Shown here piece by piece: positions 11,911 through 22,410 of a stretch of DNA of 64,000 nt. The notes beneath the pieces are model-generated. The model did not search any database. It saw only the letters and a program-made list of their open reading frames with translations, and was not told where the DNA came from. How positions within the stretch are numbered: the stretch's first letter is position 1; the number at the start of each line of letters is the position of its first letter. Source of the DNA: Thalassia testudinum (lineage: Eukaryota; Streptophyta; Magnoliopsida; Alismatales; Hydrocharitaceae); NCBI GenBank assembly GCA_037157565.1, contig JAZHRO010000055.1:39463001-39527000 (forward strand), read 5' to 3'. The translations under genes were made by a program, and so were the position numbers.

Positions 11911-12145
11911 GTACCGGTACTAAAGTATGGATACTGGTACTTGTTACTTCCAGATTTGGGTTTCAAACTCTTAACACAAATCTGTAACCCACTTGTACCG
12001 GTACTGATAATTAATACCAGTACTCGTTACCTCTAGTACCGGTACTGATCATGAATATCGGTACTCGCAGGGTATAGGTTTGTTTCTTGACAAAACCCAA
12101 ACTTGTTAACCCACATGTACCAGTACTAAACTTTAGTACCGGTAC
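11911..12145. promoter_or_regulatory. Four pairs of GTACCGGTAC palindromes in LTR E
   Basis: Starts at 11911/11931, 11995/12014, 12036/12055 and 12117/12136, so within-pair spacing is 20, 19, 19 and 19 bp. Each pair has one perfect GTACCGGTAC and one decayed partner (ATACTGGTAC, ATACCAGTAC, ATATCGGTAC, GTACCAGTAC); most changes look like C-to-T or G-to-A. Each second member is followed by T then T/C and G. Confidence 0.85.
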
Positions 12146-12523
12146 TTGTGGCTTAACAAGTACCTTTTTTAAGTGATTTAATCAATTACGTTCTTTGAAA
12201 ATGATTGCAATATTAATCCTAATTTATCTCTAATTATTTTTACGATATAAGTTATATTCCTTTGTTAAGAGGCATATACAATCTATAAATAAAAAAATCT
12301 AAACTAGAAACACTAAAGGTTGAAGATGATTTTCTCCTCCTTGATTATTCCTTGTCATCTTGCCTCATTATCATGATCTTGTCCTTTTCATCAAGCCTCC
12401 ATCATTTCGTGTTTGCCTTAATCTTCACCTAAATCTAAAAAGAACTCAATTGCAAACATTAATTTATAATAATTTTGTTAACACCAAAACAAGATGTGGA
12501 ATAAGGTTCCAACACTGGGGTCT

Positions 12524-12532
12524 CTTTTATAG
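12524..12532 (-). promoter_or_regulatory. TATA box of Athila A LTR
   Basis: CTATAAAAG on the minus strand, identical to the B 5' LTR box at 44478-44486 and aligned with D (16421-16429). Confidence 0.65.
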
Positions 12533-12550
12533 TCGTAGGCAGAGGGCCTT

Positions 12551-12735
12551 GTGCTTGGAAGGCAAGCTTCCAAGCACGGAAACCTCGTCCGTCATGGAAG
12601 GTCAATATATACCCAACTCTCTCATGCATTCGCATGAGAGATTGGGTGGAAATCAAAGCTCATAATTGGGTTCATACGAATGGAAATTCCTCAGAGAATC
12701 TCTCTTTCAAATTTGAGAGGGATTCTTTGAGGAAT
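12551..12735. repeat. Three-hairpin series upstream of TATA in Athila A LTR
   Basis: Inverted repeats at 12551-12561/12567-12577 (11 bp exact arms), 12611-12627/12632-12647 (one extra base in one arm) and 12686-12710/12711-12735 (about 25-bp arms with a few mismatches). The same three, in the same order relative to the TATA box, occur in both LTRs of B. Confidence 0.85.
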
Positions 12736-13467
12736 CAAGGGGATATCCCTCTTGAACTCTCGCTGGAGTAGGATTCCTCTGCTGTAATGGAAGAGGGACC
12801 TAATTGCAAAGAACGACGAGGAAGCTAGCGGGTGTCTGCAAGGGTTTTCAAAAGCTAGGGGCATAAATGTAATTGGGTTGGCTTGTTTTGCAAAGTAGGC
12901 CAAGGTGAACTCCCCTTAGGTCCAAATTTTGGTATAAACCTAATTTGGACCTAAGGAATCCAATGGTGAAGTTGTATTTTAGGTTTGACTACGTTTGACT
13001 AGGCATTTTACACAAAAACCTAATTTAGGGTAAATATTTGACTAGGACCCCTATTTAGGCCAAAATAGGTTCTAAAGGCCAAATTGAAGGTTCTAAACCA
13101 TAGAGGATATTTTCCCATGAATTTTAGAGGATTAGTTGAATTTTATCCTGACCAGAACTTTGTTAAATTAAGTAGGTCAGTTTTAGGGTTACAAGAAGTC
13201 CTTTAATTCCCAGATTTCACATTAACCCTTTTCTAATTGAACCAACCCACTTTTTATCTTGTTAAGATCATTTGTCCTATGTTTAGCCCCTAAGAAATCC
13301 CGTTGTTGTACTGTAATGGTAAAATTGGAGTTTTACCCTTTGTTTCTTACTTTTCTCTCAAACCAGTTATTCCTTGAGTTAGGCCCTTCACTTGGTTATG
13401 TAGTAGATTTTGTTCTCCTTTCTAGGTCAAAATGAGCTAGTTAGGGCTCGTGATGGTGTTCCCATCA

Positions 13468-14295
13468 ACAGGGTTCTAGTGTATGGCCATCAGACAACAT
13501 ACAAGACGTCTGGCACAGGGTCTGGACGTCTGAAAACCTATTTGTTCTGCGGAAATGGATTCCCAAGGAAGATAACGGTTGGAAAATCTCTTAAAGGAGA
13601 TTTTAGGTCAGTCGAGGCAAAACAGTTACATATCAGACGTCTGGGGTCCTCTACAGACGTTTGATATAAGGATAATGGTCATTTTCCTCAACGTTTATAT
13701 GGGCAGCCAACGTTCCACTAATTAGATGTCTAGCAAAGGCATCAGATATCACCTAAGACGTCTAGACTAAGGTATGGACGACTGATTCTAAAAGACAGAA
13801 CCTATTAGGTCCGGCGTAGATGTTTTGGACATCTGATCAAACAGTCAGACGTCTTAAAAGTCACTATCAGACATCTGATTTCCAGATTGGACGTCTGATA
13901 AGGCTGTCTGAACCCTATTTTAGTTTTCTAAGTTCTTTATAGAAAACCTAAGTATCCTAGGATTTGTGTAAGTGTTCCTAGGACTACTATTAGGGTGCTT
14001 TGAGGCTCTTTAACAAGAATCTAAGAAGTAAAATAAGGAGCAACAAAATATAAAGTACAATAGAAAGGAAAGCTATCCTATTCTTCATCTCCTTCCTTCT
14101 TCAAGATTTTGCTCCTCACAAAGCTTCTATGCCTCTGTCAAGCTCCTCCAATCCGCCTTGGATGCGAGCTCGAACTCCGTTTAAACACCTGTCTCCATTT
14201 GCAATTTGACTTGAAGACTAAGACTCAAAAGCAAATGTTAAAAGACATGTTTTGTTATCATCAAAATAAACGATCATGGTGCTCTAGCACCAACA
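13468..14295 (-). mobile_element. Copia-type LTR fragment F
   Basis: On the minus strand it starts at 14295 as TGTTGGTGCTAGAGCACCA and soon shows TTTTGATGATAACAAAA, the usual start of SIRE/Angela-like Copia LTRs. It is cut at 13468 by Athila A, so its other end lies left of A and outside the window. ATATC (14296-14300) may be its TSD. It carries five pairs of AGACGTCT-type palindromes. Confidence 0.75.
13503..13896. promoter_or_regulatory. Five pairs of AGACGTCT-type palindromes in LTR F
   Basis: Starts at 13503/13523, 13635/13655, 13756/13776, 13827/13847 and 13869/13889: every pair exactly 20 bp start to start. Variants are GGACGTCT, AGACGTTT, GGACGACT, GGACATCT and AGACATCT. Confidence 0.85.
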
Positions 14296-14724
14296 ATATC
14301 CCTTTTGTAGGGAAAGTGAGCTAGCCCTCATGTACGTAGTACCGAGGAGGGCTACCGTCACTTTAGTGTAGGGGGGAGCTAGCTACCCTTGGGTTGAGAC
14401 CCGGGGTTAGGAATGGCCCCCTGTATCGACTCTGGTTCCTTTAGTATAAGGGAGAGCCAGCCACCCCATGGGGCCTGAGGTTAGGACTGGCCACCCTACA
14501 CCGACTCTTGTTAGGCCTGTTGGGCAAACCAGGATAGTCGGGCGAGGGTGTGCAGACTGTTGAGGGGCGTGACCTTTGTTCTAAGAGGGCAAGGCCCTAT
14601 TCTGTGCTATACGTTTGGGCGTACATGCTAGCAGAAACAACTAACCGCGTGTCACTATGGGGTAGCTACTCGTGTGTTTATTGCACGTGCCATTGTCATC
14701 GCTACGCCGCGACCGAGACCTTGG
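14296..14724 (+). repeat. Tekay-like LTR fragment G, left piece
   Basis: Related in wording to the central part of the element J LTR (27820-28225): shared blocks around TGTACGTAGTACCGAGG, TAGTGTAGGGGGGAGCTA and GAGGGCAAGGCCCTAT. It is cut on the left by Copia F and on the right by the Athila solo LTR D. Bases 14325-14724 are repeated right of D at 17356-17755. Confidence 0.8.
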
Positions 14725-16420
14725 GGTTCGGGCGCTAAATCGATGTTTTAAAATTGTCGCGTTGCAGTATAGCCAAAATAGTGCTCAAACAAATAATTTT
14801 ATTACTTGAAAAAGTTTCGAGGTCAAACACAGGGAGCAATATGAAATTCAGTTCTCAAAATTGCAATTTAAGACAAGAAAGTTATGATATTGTAAACAAA
14901 AACTATTTCAGAATAAAGTAGCACTAGCATCGAGTGTCAAACTGCAAAAATAATGGAGTAAAATGGAGATTTAGATCACCAAATACTCCTTACAATGATA
15001 GCTAATAACTCAATGTATATATGTATGAAATGCAATCAAACCAATCATCTAATTTACTAATCAGACGGCTTAAATCGCTCAAGCCTCTCTGTTCTTCTTC
15101 GTATTTTCTCTTTCTCTTCTCTGCTTCTCTTCTTCCTTCAGCCCTTCTTCTTTCTCTGGCTTTCTTCACACAGCAGGGGAAGCTTCTGAATTCAACTAAG
15201 TGTTAGCCGGATCTCACCAAGAGCAAAACCCTCCCCCTACCCGCGCAGGCTCTCATTCTCTCTTTCTTTCTTTAGGATCCGCTCTCCCAGAGCCACAGGG
15301 GTAATTGGGCTATCAGTTCTAGAGTACCCGGGTCCAGGGCTGTGGGCGTGATCGCAGCCGAGTGTAGGCTTGGGTAGGTTAACGGGTCAAGCTAGGTCCG
15401 CGGGCAGAGGTCACGGATGAGGCGGTGCCTGGGTGAGAGGGACCTCACCTCGTGTTTAGAGGCGAAAAGCTTCTTTCACTTTTTCCACTTATATGCCTTG
15501 GATGCGTTTTCTACTCACGATGTGGAACTATCCCACATCACTTTTCTTCACACAATAGCAGTGTTTGATGCTTCACCAATTAGGTGAATTGCAGCTTCTG
15601 GGTCTTTGATTGGAGGATCTGGGAAGGGTTTTGGGGGTGATGCGCACAACCTGGAAGTGGAATTGAGGGGATTGCGGCTAGAGAACTGCGTTCATGGTCG
15701 GAGACAGAGGTAGCGACGGCGATGGACGGTGAGTACCTGAAAGCAAAAATACAGTCTTGTAGCCCAATTAAACTCGCTCAAGACCTTCGTCGAACCACAG
15801 CGAATGTGTAGGTGATGATCTTGTGGCGTGAGAGGGCGTATGGGGGGCAATCGGTGACAGAGGAGATGAATGGAAGTGGGTTTGTTCAGTGGAGCATTGG
15901 AGGGGGAAATAGGGTGAAATAGGAGAGGGGAAATGAGAGGAGAGGTGTGGCGGAGGATTTGAGGTAGTCGGCGAGGGGTTTGGCGGGGTATGGAGAGAGA
16001 TGTACCTCACCGGAGGTGTGGCCGGAGTGGTGGTAGACGGAGTCGTGGAGACGTGGTCAAGGTCGAAACGGTGTGTAGAAAGTGTTGATGTGATCAGGAA
16101 GAGTTTAGGGATCAGTTGAATGTACTAATGGACGAAGTGGGAAGGAGAAGGCACCGATTGTGGTGTTGCCGGCACCGAAGAAGAGAACAGCTCCAGAAGA
16201 GGGAGACGGCGAGGAAGGAGATTAGGGAACCGGCTGGTACAGCTCGATGCGGGAAGAAACGAGGAGAATGACTCCGCTGCTGGTACTGTGAACGGAGGGC
16301 GAAGATGGACGGAGGGGCTCGCCGGACGTCGAGGAGCTTTCGGCAGAGAGAGAGAGAGAGGAATTAGTGGGGAATCTTGGCCAATTTCGAGTGTAGGGAG
16401 AATGGTCTAATCAGGAGGTT

Positions 16421-16429
16421 CTTTTATAG
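16421..16429 (-). promoter_or_regulatory. TATA box of Athila solo LTR D
   Basis: CTATAAAAG on the minus strand, aligned with the boxes of A and B. Confidence 0.6.
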
Positions 16430-16563
16430 ACCTTAAGAGGAAGTTTTGGGTGCTTGGAAAGCCTGTCGAAGTTGCGAAATTCCTTAATACCCAAATCTTT
16501 AACGTTTTTTCTTGAGAGATTGGGTAAGTTTTACGGTGTGAGATTTAGTTCAAAAGGAAGGGA

Positions 16564-16613
16564 ATTTCTTAACGAACTTCCCTTTCAAATTTGAAAGGGA
16601 TTCATCAAGAAAT
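16564..16613. repeat. Long hairpin in Athila solo LTR D
   Basis: A 50-bp inverted repeat centred on TTTCAAATTTGAAA at about 16588, homologous to the hairpins at 12686-12735 (A), 44275-44324 (B 5' LTR) and near 55245-55295 (B 3' LTR). The two shorter hairpins of the series are decayed in D. Confidence 0.8.
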
Positions 16614-17355
16614 GGAGTTCTTTCCAAATCAAGTTCACCGGAGCAAGTAGGAATAGGTTTAATGGTGGTAGGGACCTTTTTGTGAGGACTATGGCAAAGT
16701 TAGGGGTTTGTTTGAAAATATTTTGAAAGTTAAGGGCATAAATGCAATCAGACAGAACCAAGTTGCAAACTAGGTCAAGACAAACTCATCTTGGGTATAA
16801 ATTTTGGTACAAACCTAATTTGGACCTAAGGAATCTAATGGTGAAGTTGGATTTTGGTTTTGACTACGTTTGATTGGGTAATTTTTGTAAAAACCCAAAT
16901 TAGGGCAAATGTCTGTCTGAGACTCTATTCTGGGTCAGAATGGGTTCTGATGGTCAAATTGAAGGTTCCAAACCCTAGAGAATATTTTTCTATGAATTTT
17001 AGAAGGTTTAGGTAAATTTTATCTTGGCCAAAACATCAATTAATTAAGCGGGTCTATTTTTAGGGTTTCAAAAGTCATTTAATTCTTAGAATATGTGCAA
17101 ACCCTTTTCTGTCTGTTTTATTCCACTTGTTATCCTTTTAAGACCATTTGAACCTCAATTAACCCCTAGGAAAACCCGTGGTTGTACTGCATTCATGATA
17201 TGATGGTAAAATTATAGTTTTAACCCTACTTTCTAGTTTTTTCCCTCAGAATGATTATGTAGTGAACTGTGACTCTCTAGCAATTATGTAGGAGCATTTA
17301 CTGACTTAATTGAATCAAAATGAGCTAATTATGTCTCATGATGGTTTTTCCATCA

Positions 17356-18453
17356 CCCTTGTGTACGCAGTACCAAGGAGGGCTACCGTCGCTTTAGTGT
17401 TGGGGGGAGCTAGCCACCCTTGGATTGAGACTTGGGGTTAGGAATGGCCCCCTGCACCGACTCTGGTTACTTTAGTATAGGTGGGAGTCAGCCACCCCAT
17501 GGGCCTCGAGGTTAGGACTAGCCACCCTACATTGACTCTTGTTAGGCTTGTTGGGCAAACTGAGATAGTCGGGCGAGGGTATGCAGATTGTTGAGGGGCG
17601 TGACCCCTGTTCTAAGAGGGCAAGGCCCTATTCTGTGTTGTACGTTTGGGCGTACCCGCTAGCAAAAACAACTGACCGTGTGTCACTACGGGGTAGCTAC
17701 CCGTGCACTTATCATGCGTGCCGTTGTTACCGCTACATCGCGACCGTGACCTCGGGATGGTAGATCGGGTGTAGGACTACCATGGGGGCTCTCCCGGCGA
17801 GGAGAGTGCCACATGTACATCCTACATCACGGAATAAAGTGTAATCAAGATCGTTCCCTTAGGGAACAAGAGGATTAAGAAATGTTGTGGATCCTTATTA
17901 GAATAACGAAAACAGAAACACCTGGTTGAGATAAATGGAAATGAATAATTAGTTATATGCTTGTTTATTTTTGTTAAAGTATATGTAAATGGCTTAACTA
18001 CCACTCTACTCAGCGTTAGCTGACTACGGGTTATATAACTATGTTCAGGTCAGGGAGTTGAGTAGCCAGAGCCACCGGTTGCTGAGGGTGCTGGGCCCAG
18101 CCGAGCCTAATCGTAGTATTTTTCCCTTTCTGTTTCGGAGCTCTATTGTAGTAGTGAGTACCTTTAGCATGTATTAGATGTTCTGTTATATTTCTGCTTG
18201 TGTTATATTTTCCTCTATTGTAATTATGATGGCTATGTATGTTGTAGTACTCTTACGCTTATGACATGTAATATTTTGAGACTTATCGTTCTATTTTCTA
18301 TTACTGCCTTTTATTATTTCTACTTAGTTACATTGCATGGGTGATTTTAATATTTTCTACTTTTGATTATTTCTCGTTAGACATCTGGGTCTTGGGCTTA
18401 GTCGAGACGAGCCGATCTCGGGTCCTATAGGGAGCTGGGATCGAGTCGTAACA
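17356..18453 (+). repeat. Tekay-like LTR fragment G, right piece with LTR end
   Basis: Starts by repeating 400 bp already seen left of D, then goes on to the LTR 3' end, where GATCGAGTCGTAACA (ending 18453) parallels GACCGAGTCGTGACA at the end of the J 5' LTR. The next bases (18454-18466, AATGGTAAAGCT) look like a decayed tRNA-Met type PBS (compare TGGTATCAGAGC in J). No internal coding sequence follows, so the element is truncated. Confidence 0.78.
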
Positions 18454-19754
18454 AATGGTAAAGCTGGCAATGTGATAAACGTTTGTTGTCATGTATCTAG
18501 ATATAATAAATATTAGATAGTAATACAACTTGACGCTTATATGCTAGTTAAAGGTCAAAATTCACTGACCACCTTTCACCAAGGGAAGATAACTACACAT
18601 GCACAAAGCCTTTTAGATTCAACTTTTGTGGTCTGCTATATCATATGCCGACAATAATTTATGCATTAAGGTAGCAGTTTATGTGTTGTTATACTATATC
18701 TTACATATGTTGCAGATCATTCCATTAGTATACAATATCAATAGGAACAATGAACATTTATTTATTTGAATATGATAAGTCAATAACATCTTAAAAAATA
18801 ATAGCATATTGAATTCAAGAAATTGAGTGGTGAATTATCAATTAATGTTGAAGATTTTTTTTTCCAATAAAATCAGTAGCATATCTTATTCACCCCTTGC
18901 TCCCTAGAGAATTAATGTTGAAGATTATTACTTAGTAACTTAGATTAAGCATTAGATAGTTGATTTAGATCTAATTCAAGTATACCCAAGAAGTTATAAA
19001 GGTAGCCTTTCTTAGGTAGGTGCAAATCTACATTTACGAAATGTTATTACGGCCAAACTTCTTGTAGAAGGAAAATGTTGTCAAAGCAATGGGACCGCTA
19101 CTAATAAAAGGACTCTAAAAAAAGACTAACCACAAATTGATCCCTTCTATAATTGGAAGTAAAGCAACTAACAATATCAAAATAAGAACATTATTAATGA
19201 TGGAAGATTTTCTCAAATCAAGAAAAGATCTAATTAAGGAAAATGTGAGTAAAATCTAATACAAGACAAGGATTAAGGCTAGCTTAGTGAACTTGGTACT
19301 TGACACCAAAAGCACTAAATGATCTAAACATGGCAAATCAATAAAATCTAATACAAGGCAAGGATTAAGGCTAGCTTAGTGAACTTGGTAGTTAACACCA
19401 AAAGCACTAAATGATCTAAACATGGCAAATCAAACAAGAAACCACTTAAATATTCCTCAATGAAGTAATTAAGAGGTACGACTCAAACCCATTGCCTAAG
19501 ACACACCAACACAACAAAAGCCCACTTAGTTTATCAAAGAAGCCACATCTGCACGAGAAGTGAGGTAACCTTAGCTTTAGTCTCACATCTTAGATCAACC
19601 CACAACAATGAAGTCCACCACAATGGATTGATGTTCTATATGGAAAAAATGGGCCTATGGATGAAGGGCCATGTCAACACCTTGAACTTTTGGTGGAAAA
19701 ACATGTGTCTAATCATCTTATCACTTGTTATGAACCCTTTCGATTGCTTATATA
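18454..19754. other. AT-rich interval, nothing recognised
   Basis: No open frame, RNA gene or mobile-element terminus could be supported. It holds a 92-bp tandem duplication at 19250-19433. Confidence 0.6.
19250..19433. repeat. 92-bp tandem duplication
   Basis: Two adjacent copies, 19250-19341 and 19342-19433, differing at only a few positions (for example GACAAGG versus GGCAAGG). A recent local duplication. Confidence 0.9.
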
Positions 19755-21150
19755 TGAAATCAGCACAATAGGGAGGTGAATTGTGCTCAAATTAAAAATA
19801 TAAGCAATTAAAAATCAATCCAATACAAATGAACACAACAATTTATAGAGGATTTTTTTTTTTAAGAAAAAACCTCTACCTAGATTTCTCAATCTAGAAT
19901 GTTATCCCAACCAAAGTTGCAATCACTAATGCCTCACTACTTCAAGTGAGAGTTGTGTTCCTCAAGTACAATTTCCATTCTTAGATGGCTCCAGAAAGAC
20001 TTTGTCCCTTTCTTTTTAAGAGAGACAAAAAACCCACAACCAAGGTACCTACGACTACACTAAAATCTGAATGAATATCAAAATAAAATGTAAAAGTCCA
20101 ATAAAGCCTTGTATAACATGATAGTGCATGTGATAGGATTTAGAAATAATCCTTTTAGCTTCCCTTAGGTATGATTTGAAGTGAAATGACTAAAGGAAGT
20201 GAAGGATCGAAGTACAAGAGCCTTGATGTAGAAGTTCAAACAGAACTGACAAAAGCAAATAATTGTCAATTTGAATGTTTGGAGACTAAAAGCAAGAGAA
20301 AGTAAGTTTTTTTTTTACCTTGAGACTTTTAGGATATTTATAGAGGTTATTCATGCCTTACAAACCAATTTCTACAATTTTACAATGAAAAGATTTTGAA
20401 AAGAGAAGATACATCCTTTAAAAGTTAAGAAAGATTTTGAATTTTCTAAAAAACTCTAAAATTAACCAACTAGGAGAACACATTAGTCAATTAATTTTCA
20501 GTTTATTAAACATTTAAGAGAAGCCATTAAACATATATGGGGAACAATATTCTCCAGCAAGAGCATCCTTTCGGAAATTAATTGATTAAGATTGTCGATT
20601 AATCAATTAACCTCAGACTTTCATTTTTACTAGTTACTAACTAATTGATTAACTCTACATCTTTAACCAATAAATTTTGTGAAAGTTAGTCATTAACAAA
20701 AACCATAAAAAATTTAAAAGATGCATCTTTTCAAAAGTTAATGTTGCATTTTCAAATTAAAAATCAACTGTTTAGCATATTTGAGCATAAAAGCATATTA
20801 TAAAAATAATTTTCTATTATGTGAATAGATTTGAAAATACAAGTTTCAAGATGCTAAATGAATGGTCGAGCGATTACATAAAATGATTAATTTACTCTTA
20901 AGACAATACTGAAAGGAATATTTTGAAATCCTTTGGAGCTTTACTGGGTTCTATGATTTACTTAAGTGTTTAGTGACCTAAGTTATGTGAAGATAAGTGC
21001 ATCACTAGGCTCTTTATCATTAAATCCAAAAGTAAAAATAAAAATAAAAATAAAAATGCTGAGCCTTCTTTGCATGTGTTCTTTATGAATTAGTCATCGT
21101 TTTGAGCACCCTTATTTATTCGTTTGGATCTTTAATCTTCTTGTTTGAGT
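19755..21150 (-). repeat. Copia-type LTR remnant H1
   Basis: Its left part (ATCAGCACAATAGGGAGGTG) parallels the left part of H2 at 24033-24052, with shared blocks through the R/U5 region and a TATA box at 20335-20343. TTAATTGATTAA and TTAATCAATTAA at 20578/20599 are 21 bp apart. The right boundary near 21150 is uncertain. No coding region is attached. Confidence 0.6.
20335..20343 (-). promoter_or_regulatory. Putative TATA box of LTR remnant H1
   Basis: CTATAAATA on the minus strand, identical in form and position to that of H2 (24610-24618) and E (11794-11802). Confidence 0.45.
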
Positions 21151-22410
21151 TGAGCATAGATCAATTCATTTTTTATTTCTGAAATGCTAGTTCTCAAAAA
21201 AATATATAGATAATCAATTATAATGTTCCTCTCCTAATTATTTTGTAAACGTTGAAATTAGGATCATTAGCGCTCCTGTCACTAATAAAAAATAAAACCT
21301 TGAAGGACATAAACTTAATTAAGAACAATTTCAGTTGACAACACACTACCACTTGTAAGGAAAACCCATGCTCAAATTTTCTTGTAACATTTCACATATA
21401 GCACTAATTAAGAGAGAGCACCCCTTATTAGGATGTGGTGTCTTTAAGAGGCAAATCTAGTTAAAATTTCCAATGCTGTGTATACAACTAAACTTCCCTA
21501 TGCAAACCTTTGGAAAATGAGTATAGGTTCTAATTAGCCCAACCTAGATCTAACAATTACATATCAAGGAGGGTAGATTGTAATAGCGCTAAGAATAGTA
21601 CCACATTGGAAACTTAAAAAACCATAGTGGATTGTACGTATAAAGGAACAATACATGATAACTTTTGTTTAATCAATTTGGATGGTTGATCCCCAATAAT
21701 GCATGCTAATCTAATGAATTAATTGTAAAAGATAATTTCTCTCAATTAGTATTGGGTCCTAGCCAAAGTCATTACAAGTCATCTTTCATTGCTTTCCCTT
21801 TTGTATTTTACATTGTATGATATATGCATGCATGCACATTTATATGCAAAGGTGTATATATATATGTATGTATGTATTAAATGTACGTTTATCAAAAATT
21901 ACCAACTAGACACATTCCATAAAAAAGAAGAGAGAGGCACACATTTGTACGCCAAAATATGAAAAGACTACCTCATTTATAAACATTCCTAAATATTTTA
22001 AAGATAAACTATCAATTAGCTTTCCGAGTGATTATGTTTTTTTTTCTCAAGAAATATTCATTTTGCATTTGAAATGTAGTTCAAGACATAATGAGGATCT
22101 TAAACATCATAAAACTTAGAAAAATTGAACAAAAACTAAGCCACTAGAATGGCATTATCCCTTTAAAGATTTGACAACTTTGAACATAAAATTTCAATGA
22201 TGCAAAACAAAGGAAAAGATAAGGATCCCTTCTACATTTCTGTGAAAGCTTTCTTTCCATTACTGATGAATCCAATAAGTGATTGTCTTCGTTAGAGGCC
22301 TACACTGTCCAATGATAATATAATCTCCCACATTCAAATGAAAGCAAGGAGAGATGTGGGAATAGTTGTAGTTGTATAAGTAATTAAGCACCTCATTTAT
22401 CTTTAATTAA
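21151..22410. other. AT-rich interval, nothing recognised
   Basis: Low-complexity AT-rich DNA with a short TATATATA/TATG microsatellite near 21853-21876. No gene or element end could be supported. Confidence 0.6.

Larger units (their letters stand above)
11227..12514 (-). mobile_element. Copia-type solo LTR E inside the LTR of Athila A
   Basis: A 1,288 bp insert flanked by exact 5-bp TSDs CTGGG (11222-11226 and 12515-12519). The ends are TGTAGGATC on the left and GGTTCCAACA on the right, inverted-repeat LTR termini with TG/CA ends. On the minus strand the LTR starts TGTTGGAACC and soon shows TTTTGGTGTTAACAAAA, a form common at the start of plant Copia LTRs. No internal region is present, so it is a solo LTR left by LTR-LTR recombination. 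Joining the flanks restores the Athila LTR as seen in B. Confidence 0.92.
2864..13467 (-). mobile_element. Athila-type Ty3/gypsy retrotransposon A (degenerate)
   Basis: A minus-strand element with a 5' LTR (9517-13467, enlarged by solo LTR E), PBS at 9493-9509, and gag, protease, RT, RNase H and integrase remnants in order toward lower coordinates. Its right edge ends CCCATCA at 13467 and is followed by ACAGG, the likely TSD. Its 3' end is cut at 2864 by element C, so its 3' LTR lies outside the window. The proteins match element B closely in wording, so A and B are one family. Frameshifts and stops make it non-autonomous. Confidence 0.9.
9517..13467 (-). repeat. 5' LTR of Athila A, split by solo LTR E
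   Basis: On the minus strand it starts TGATGGGAACACCATCA at 13467 and ends CAACA at 9517. After removing E (11227-12514) and one TSD copy it is about 2.66 kb, in line with the 2.70 kb LTRs of B and the 2.63 kb solo LTR D. Blocks shared with D and B include the TATA region, the hairpin series and the PBS-proximal end. Confidence 0.88.
14725..17355 (-). mobile_element. Athila solo LTR D
   Basis: About 2.63 kb. On the minus strand it starts TGATGGAAAAACCATCA at 17355 and ends near 14725 with GGCTATACTGCAACGCGACA-like sequence shared with B. Neither a PBS nor internal sequence flanks it, so it is a solo LTR. No clean 5-bp TSD is seen; instead the flanks are two copies of about 400 bp of a Tekay-like LTR. 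A TATA box lies at 16421-16429 and the hairpin of the family at 16564-16613. Confidence 0.82.

Noticed and set aside
11911..12145. Array of short palindromes considered as a CRISPR-like array
   Set aside because: Units are 10 bp, paired rather than evenly spaced, and lie in a plant LTR; no cas genes.
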